DNA of 64,000 nucleotides. It comes from Dryococelus australis (lineage: Eukaryota > Arthropoda > Insecta > Phasmatodea > Phasmatidae). The notes under the pieces were generated by a model. That model saw only the letters and a list, made by a program, of their open reading frames with translations. It was not told the DNA's origin and did no database searches. Shown piece by piece: positions 59,055 to 64,000 of this stretch (positions are counted from its first letter, which is position 1; the number at the start of each line of letters is the position of its first letter). The position numbers were made by a program, and so were the translations under genes. The stretch covers positions 298,259,466 through 298,323,465 of the forward strand of contig CM057009.1 in NCBI GenBank assembly GCA_029891345.1, in the 5' to 3' direction.

Positions 59055-61295
59055 TGTTACGAAACAAATTTTTTGGGGGAACATTTTTTTTTTTTTGAGT
59101 TAAATTAAGCTTTTTTGTTAAGCGCAATGTTTGGAGTGGGATTTTTGGCTTGCTCTCTTATTTTTGTCCAGATGCCCTGGATTTTATGCCAGCGGGAAGT
59201 TTCCTATCACTTAGTTTTTTTGTTAAGATCTAGGCCTACCCCTAAATGATTGTGCTTTTAGAATTTTCATATGGCGTTTTCTTCCTTGGAGGTTAGTTTA
59301 GAAAATTAGGCTGTTTTGGGATGGTGTAAGCCCTCCTTATCACTTGTTCATTTTGTTTTATAAAAAACACATGTCTTCTTTTTCTTTTTACTTATAAGTA
59401 AGGTGGTGATAGATACATTCATAATTATTTTTTAATTATTTCAAATTGCGTTTTTGGGGAAGTCTGTTTCAAAAGTTGTAGCCTTAAGCTAGATGTCGAG
59501 GCTTTGGTTGGAAAGATAACTGATAGTTACTCTTTTAGAATTCATTCTTTTAAATTTAAATCATTTTGCTTGTTTGAACAGATATTCTTAATTTGCCGAC
59601 TTTGTTTGTTTCATTTTTGTTTTATTTTTATTTTAAGGTTAGATCATTTAAGTTATGGTGGAATTGAATTAGGAAACAATTACTTTACCATTTTAAATTT
59701 AGAATAAAGGCTTTTGACTTTTTTTTACTGCCCAGGTTCTTAAGGAACTGAGGTCACTCGTTATTTTTAATCTTGAAAACGTTTCGTCACCTCTTGGCTC
59801 TTCTTCTGAAGTGACGGCAGCTTGCCGTACTTTTCTCGACTTAGGTGCAAGTTTTAAAACCTTTTCCAGCAGTTGGGAACAATTGTTATCTTATGCTCCT
59901 TCAAAGCACCGGGTGCAGCTGTGAACTGTGTCGACGATTTCCCTGGTAATAGCTGGGATGTTGTGCAGATCAGTCATAAGGCTTGTAAGGGGAAAGGAGA
60001 GGTTGGCACCGAGTTATCGATGTATCGATCGTGGGGGTGGCGGGTTCTGATTGGCCAGCCATGACATCTACCTTGCTCATAATGTCAGGGGAAGCAGCTG
60101 TTATTATCAGTTGTGTGTGACAAGGTCGTAGGCGATGGACGGGTTTACTAGGAGAGTCGGGAGTGGGACAGCAGCAGTTGAGTGGGAGCAGCTGGTGCGA
60201 GCAGTCACATGCGGTGAGGCTGGTGGACGGCCTGGCAGGCTGCCGCGGAAGTATGTGGTCATGATGATATAAAGTGTGGGGAAAAAATGTGGTGAGGTAA
60301 ATGGTCGAGACATTCTTCCCTGCAAGAATGGCCCTGGCCATGATTTTCAGTAGGTTTAAGTTGATAGTTAGTAATTTAATAAATGAGTTGTAGAAGTCAG
60401 TTGCTTGAAGATGATGGTTCAAAACTACATGCAAGGTGCGAGGGTACAGGAGGTGTCGAGAGACCAGGGCTGCAAATTTAAAGGTAAATATGTTTTATCT
60501 ATCAGCACTGGCCGAGGGGCCATCAGGATTAGATTTCCTATGTTATAAATAAACTAACAACTACTCGGGAAGGAACCTACATTCTTGCAGTACAGTTGTT
60601 TTTCAGACCTTTTAGGAAAGATATTAGTGTAAGGTTATGGGTATCAGTAGTGCCTGGTTTGTAGATGGCTCCGCTGGTTGTTGGGTTTTTCTGTGGAGGA
60701 GTTGAGTTTGTACTACTGCACTGACCGAAACCGAGGTCTAGGTTATGTTTCCCGATATTTTCTTTTGACAGGTTCCTCCCTTAAGTAAAATTTCAGGTGT
60801 TTAATACTTCTGTTTTTGCAATTTAAAGTGTATTAGTGTATACTTTAATAAAACCCTTCTATTTTTTAAAGTCTTATTTGTTTTTGCTAGTTGCTAAGTG
60901 TCAGAGTCAAACCCATGAATTCATCGCGGCATCCTGTTGCTCCCTGAGCGAGTATAACCCCCCACCCCCTTTCTTTCCCCTTAACCTCCCATCTCTTTCT
61001 TTTCCCTACCCTTGTTCACTTTTGTTTTAAATGAGCCTTTTCTGGTATTAAAGTAAGTGGTTAGGGTACAGGGTATCATACTGGCCCTGCTGAGAAAAAT
61101 TTACAGCACATGGTGGAGGCTTCGCAGGTTAGATTTTGGTGTTGGCTATTTTTTCTATTTTTGTAAGTCTAGATTTTATCCTTTCCTAACCCTACCTCAC
61201 ACATCCCTCTCCTGTCCTGTAACGTTTGGTATAGTCTCCGGGTAGTTTCCTTGGTTGGTTACCACTGGAGATCACACCTTCTACCGCTCCCAGTG
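59055..61295 (+). mobile_element. 2.24-kb insertion in the LINE with 4-bp duplication ATAA
   Basis: ATAA flanks both ends (59051-59054 and 61296-61299). Removing the insert plus one ATAA restores an open LINE frame at the junction. The insert starts TGTTACGAAAC and ends CCCAGTG; it has polyadenylation-like AATAAA words (60546, 60849) and no long coding frame, so it may be a large solo LTR, although the end is not CA. A block at 59780-59840 (AACGTTTCGTCACCTC, then CTTCTTCTGAAGTGACGG) resembles the 3' region of Penelope-like or related elements. Confidence 0.55.
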
Positions 61296-61299
61296 ATAA

Positions 61300-62433
61300 T
61301 ATTTCCAAAGATTATTTGGTTCACATTTCAAATTATCATTAATTTTCGTTTGCCCAGCTTTTTTTGCCATTTTCATTCTATCAGTAATCAGTTTCATTAG
61401 TTCGGAAAAATGAAGACAAATATCTCGTTTTCAGTTTTTTAAAAAGTCTGCAACAGTGTTCATTCTTTTTAATTAAGTTAATGATGTCTTTTGTAAACCA
61501 AACTGGGTATTTATTTTTTGTAAATTTTGGATTTTGGTATAAAAGCATTAATTATACTTTGTAAATTGTTGGTCAAGACATCAACAATAATATTCACATT
61601 CTCCATTGAAAAAATAGGGCCCAAATCAAAACTATTATCTGCCAAATATAGGGATAAATAATCACCCTTTTGATAATTTCTATAATATGTTGACGTGTTG
61701 TTATAAAATTTCTCAACGTCAAAAGAAACTTCGCAACATAAAGCAGGATGATATTTATCTTCCTCCACAAGTGGATCTAAGGATTTACAAACAGTAACAT
61801 AAAAATTACCTAGTATTATATCAAATATTTCAGAAAACAGTTTTGTAAAACTGTATTGTTCTTAGTTAAGTAAACTAACTGACTGTAATAAAGATTGACA
61901 TTTCAGTTTATTATAATAATAAGGGATATTTAGTGCATGAAAAGTGTTCTAATCAAGCCAGAGAGATTAAAATTACCTACAATTATTATTTAATAAAGAC
62001 AGTTATTAAATTTAGATTCTATTATAGTGAAATCATTTCTAAACATCTCTACAGGTAATTGCAGAGGGAAATAAATATTTCCAATATGAAATTTATTGGT
62101 ACTATTAATACAAAGTTTGATCCAAACTGATTCAATATTTTCAAGGGAAAAATCAAATTTTTGTTCAAACATGGGAAAATGCTTTCGGTTTACCGCTTTT
62201 AATACACCACCTCCTCTATTGAGGTCAATTATATTGGCATCATGATTGTTACCAAATACAGTAAAATTCTCACGAAAATAATGCACATTTATACTAAATT
62301 CGTTAAACCAAGTTTCTGTCACGCAAATTTCTGAATAATTAGTACTTAAAATGTTCTGGGAAAAATCTAGTGCTTTGGTTCTAAGACCCCTTACATTTTG
62401 ATAATACAATTCCAAATCCCGCATCAGGATCAC
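61300..62433 (-). pseudogene. LINE ORF2 endonuclease, decayed
   Basis: 62433-61990 is open: 'LELYYQNVRGLRTKALDF', 'EICVTETWFNEF', 'RGGGVLKAV', 'ESVWIKL', matching the apurinic endonuclease of CR1/Jockey LINEs (the N-x-R-G and E-T-W metal-site boxes are present). After stops, 61768-61511 reads 'HPALCCEVSFD' and 'FSMENVNIIVDVL', then 'YPVWFTKDIINLIKKNE' to 61330, the linker before RT. Confidence 0.75.
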
Positions 62434-62469
62434 TGAATTTTAAAAGCACCTCCGTTTTTATAAACATTA

Positions 62470-63653
62470 TTTAAGAAGGGATTCAGCTCCTCCTGCTATT
62501 TCTACTCTTTGTTCAGAAGGAGCAGAGAAGGAATCCTTATCTGGAGTAAATATTTGATCATTCAATAATCTCCTGTTGAACGGGTTGATAAGGCAGCCCA
62601 AAGGCCAAAAAATAGTATTGAAACTGTGTTCAAAATCCTTCTTTGCTACTGCAACCTAGAAAGAGGAGTAAGAGTCATATTTAGTTTTAAGTTTGGCCAC
62701 CTTTAAATTAGTTACTTTAATTTCTTCATTGATGTATGTAATTATGTCACTGTCCTGCACTTCTGGGACAAAACGTGACACATGAAGCACCTTCATGCAT
62801 TGTCCAGCTACCTTTGGTATAGTTTTAATGTTGATGTTGTGACGGACACCTAGCTGTACTTGTTTTCTGGGTGCCGCAGTTCTGGTTGAAGATGAGTTGC
62901 TCATTGTTGAGGCCTTCGTGCCACACATGCTGAGTGTGATGAAACCCTTGTCATCAGCAGCTGGCTTCTGTGGTTCTTGCTGATCAGAGTAATAAGACTC
63001 CTTGACATTCACGCGTGCTGCCAACTGGACTTTACCCTGCTGGAATTTATTACTCTTGTCGCCAATGCCTGAAGCGTCGATCTTCTTGCCTATAGCCTCA
63101 CAATACAATTTTTTCTGTACAGAATTTTGTGAAGGAACAGATGATTTAGTATATTCAAAATTATTTTCACAAGCCGTTTGAAGGCTTTCAAACATTGCTC
63201 ACAGGAGAGACTTGTCCTCTTTCAATTTCTTGACTTCTTTAGAGAGATGGTGAATCTTGCTACATAGTTTATCAAACATAGAAAAAAAAAATGGAATCTA
63301 TCGATTCCGCTATTTTAGACGACATTTGAGTAGATGTTTCAGCCTCAGAAGATATGGACGAGTCTTGGTCCCATGAAGATATTACTACGTTTATGTCACT
63401 ATGTTTATTTTCCCCACTGTTGTTTACCTTCTTTTTACGTGAAAAACCAAATGCATTGTCTTTGCTCTTGGAACATTTTTGACAAACATATTCGTGTTTG
63501 TTGCTGGTACCAGCGCAGCTGCAGTGAAACCTTGTTCCGCATGGGCCTGCACTTCTGTCTGCCAAAAAACGGTTTGCCACATAAATTACATAGATCTTGA
63601 CTCGGAGGCATGTAGATGCCCCTAAAATCCAAACAAATCAGTGTTTCCGACAC
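62470..63653 (-). pseudogene. LINE ORF1 with PHD finger and RNA-binding domain
   Basis: From ATG at 63653: 'LCNLCGKPFFGRQKC' then, after one frameshift near 63545, 'GTRFHCSCAG' and 'YVCQKCSK', forming a PHD-like zinc finger. A serine/lysine-rich linker follows, then 62850-62680 'MKVLHVSRFVPEVQDSDIITYI' and 'KLKTKYDSYSSF', the RRM-like domain of CR1-type ORF1. One TAG follows 'YSSF' and the frame continues to 62470 ('WPLGCLINPFNRRL'). ORF1 proteins bind LINE RNA. Confidence 0.7.
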
Positions 63654-63720
63654 TTTTCTTACAATTTACTTGAAGAAGTACAGAGAAACACAGGAGCGAA
63701 ACCACTGCACTTCCTTCTCA

Positions 63721-63815
63721 GACGAGCGCCGATGCCATAATAACGAGTGCCGATGCCATAACAATAACAATAATAATAATATTAACAATAATAATAAAGA
63801 AATAACAAAAGGCAT
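63721..63815. repeat. 23-bp tandem duplication and (AAT/AAC)n microsatellite
   Basis: 'GAGYGCCGATGCCATAAYAA' occurs twice in a row (63724-63770) and grades into AAC/AAT units up to 63815. It lies in the presumed 5' end of the LINE. Confidence 0.7.
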
Positions 63816-64000
63816 CCCCTATTGAAAATCAGGCAAAGGTAACCTGAATGCAAACCTATTTCTTTTATGTTACATAGTGAATTTGGCGAGATAGGCTTAA
63901 TTAATAGCCAAATTTAATTAAAAACCCTAATTGAATATTAAGCATGTTAAGAAGGAACCTAAACTAATGGGAGCTCATTACCAGAAGGTAAAAGAGGAAA

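Larger units (their letters stand above)
58738..63720 (-). mobile_element. LINE (CR1-like), 5' part, split by a 2.24-kb insertion
   Basis: Minus strand. ORF1 63653-62470, ORF2 62433-61300 and, after the inserted element (59055-61295), 59054-58738. It keeps the 5' half and loses everything after the first RT motifs, the opposite of ordinary 5' truncation, so a deletion removed the 3' end. The frames are joined only by damaged sequence; it is inactive. Confidence 0.75.

Noticed and set aside
1..64000. CRISPR arrays, operons or bacterial defence systems
   Set aside because: No regularly spaced short repeats and no prokaryotic gene organisation; the window is eukaryotic.

Overview
This is repeat-rich animal nuclear DNA, most likely from an insect with a large genome. 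Remnants of BEL/Pao, Ty3/gypsy, piggyBac, Polinton/Maverick, LINE and tRNA-derived SINE elements sit in AT-rich non-coding DNA, there are no bacterial operons, and the only convincing host gene is cut into short exons with GT-AG introns. I cannot name the species.

Host gene: five exons on the minus strand (58047-58193, 56315-56545, 52952-53845, 52602-52780, 27346-27672, in transcription order) join in perfect phase and encode about 592 residues. They are the middle of a very large protein that I best match to SZT2, the KICSTOR subunit that recruits GATOR1 for amino-acid control of mTORC1. Both ends of the gene lie outside the window. The intron from 52601 to 27673 is about 24.9 kb and is packed with mobile elements.

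Layout: 1-1520 gypsy integrase tail and long-terminal-repeat-like DNA; 2.3 kb a SINE; 6.5-9.8 kb LTR-element fragments and a BEL/Pao pol (minus) carrying a SINE; 9.8-16.9 kb a decayed gypsy gag-pol (plus) with a displaced second gag copy; 16.9-17.6 kb an opposing gag; 17.6-27.3 kb mostly unassigned, with MITEs; 28.8-37.7 kb a complete-ended but broken Polinton/Maverick (8,902 bp, about 0.3-kb terminal inverted repeats, 6-bp target duplication) with a solo LTR and a MITE/LINE patch inside it; 38.3-40.1 kb a gypsy gag/integrase remnant (minus); 42.25-44.36 kb a compact LTR-gag-LTR element whose Gag starts with two PHD-like zinc fingers; 46.4-49.5 kb a complete-ended piggyBac with a broken transposase; 49.9-57.6 kb several MITEs among the host exons; 58.7-63.7 kb a LINE (minus; PHD finger plus RNA-binding ORF1, endonuclease, start of the RT) split by a 2.24-kb element.

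The most interesting object is the Polinton. It keeps virus-like genes (the N-terminal part of protein-primed DNA polymerase B, a double-jelly-roll-type major capsid remnant, a glycine-rich minor capsid-like protein, a parvovirus-VP1-like phospholipase A2 domain and conserved proteins of unknown role), while integrase, packaging ATPase, protease and the catalytic part of the polymerase are not seen. All mobile-element genes here carry stops or frameshifts.
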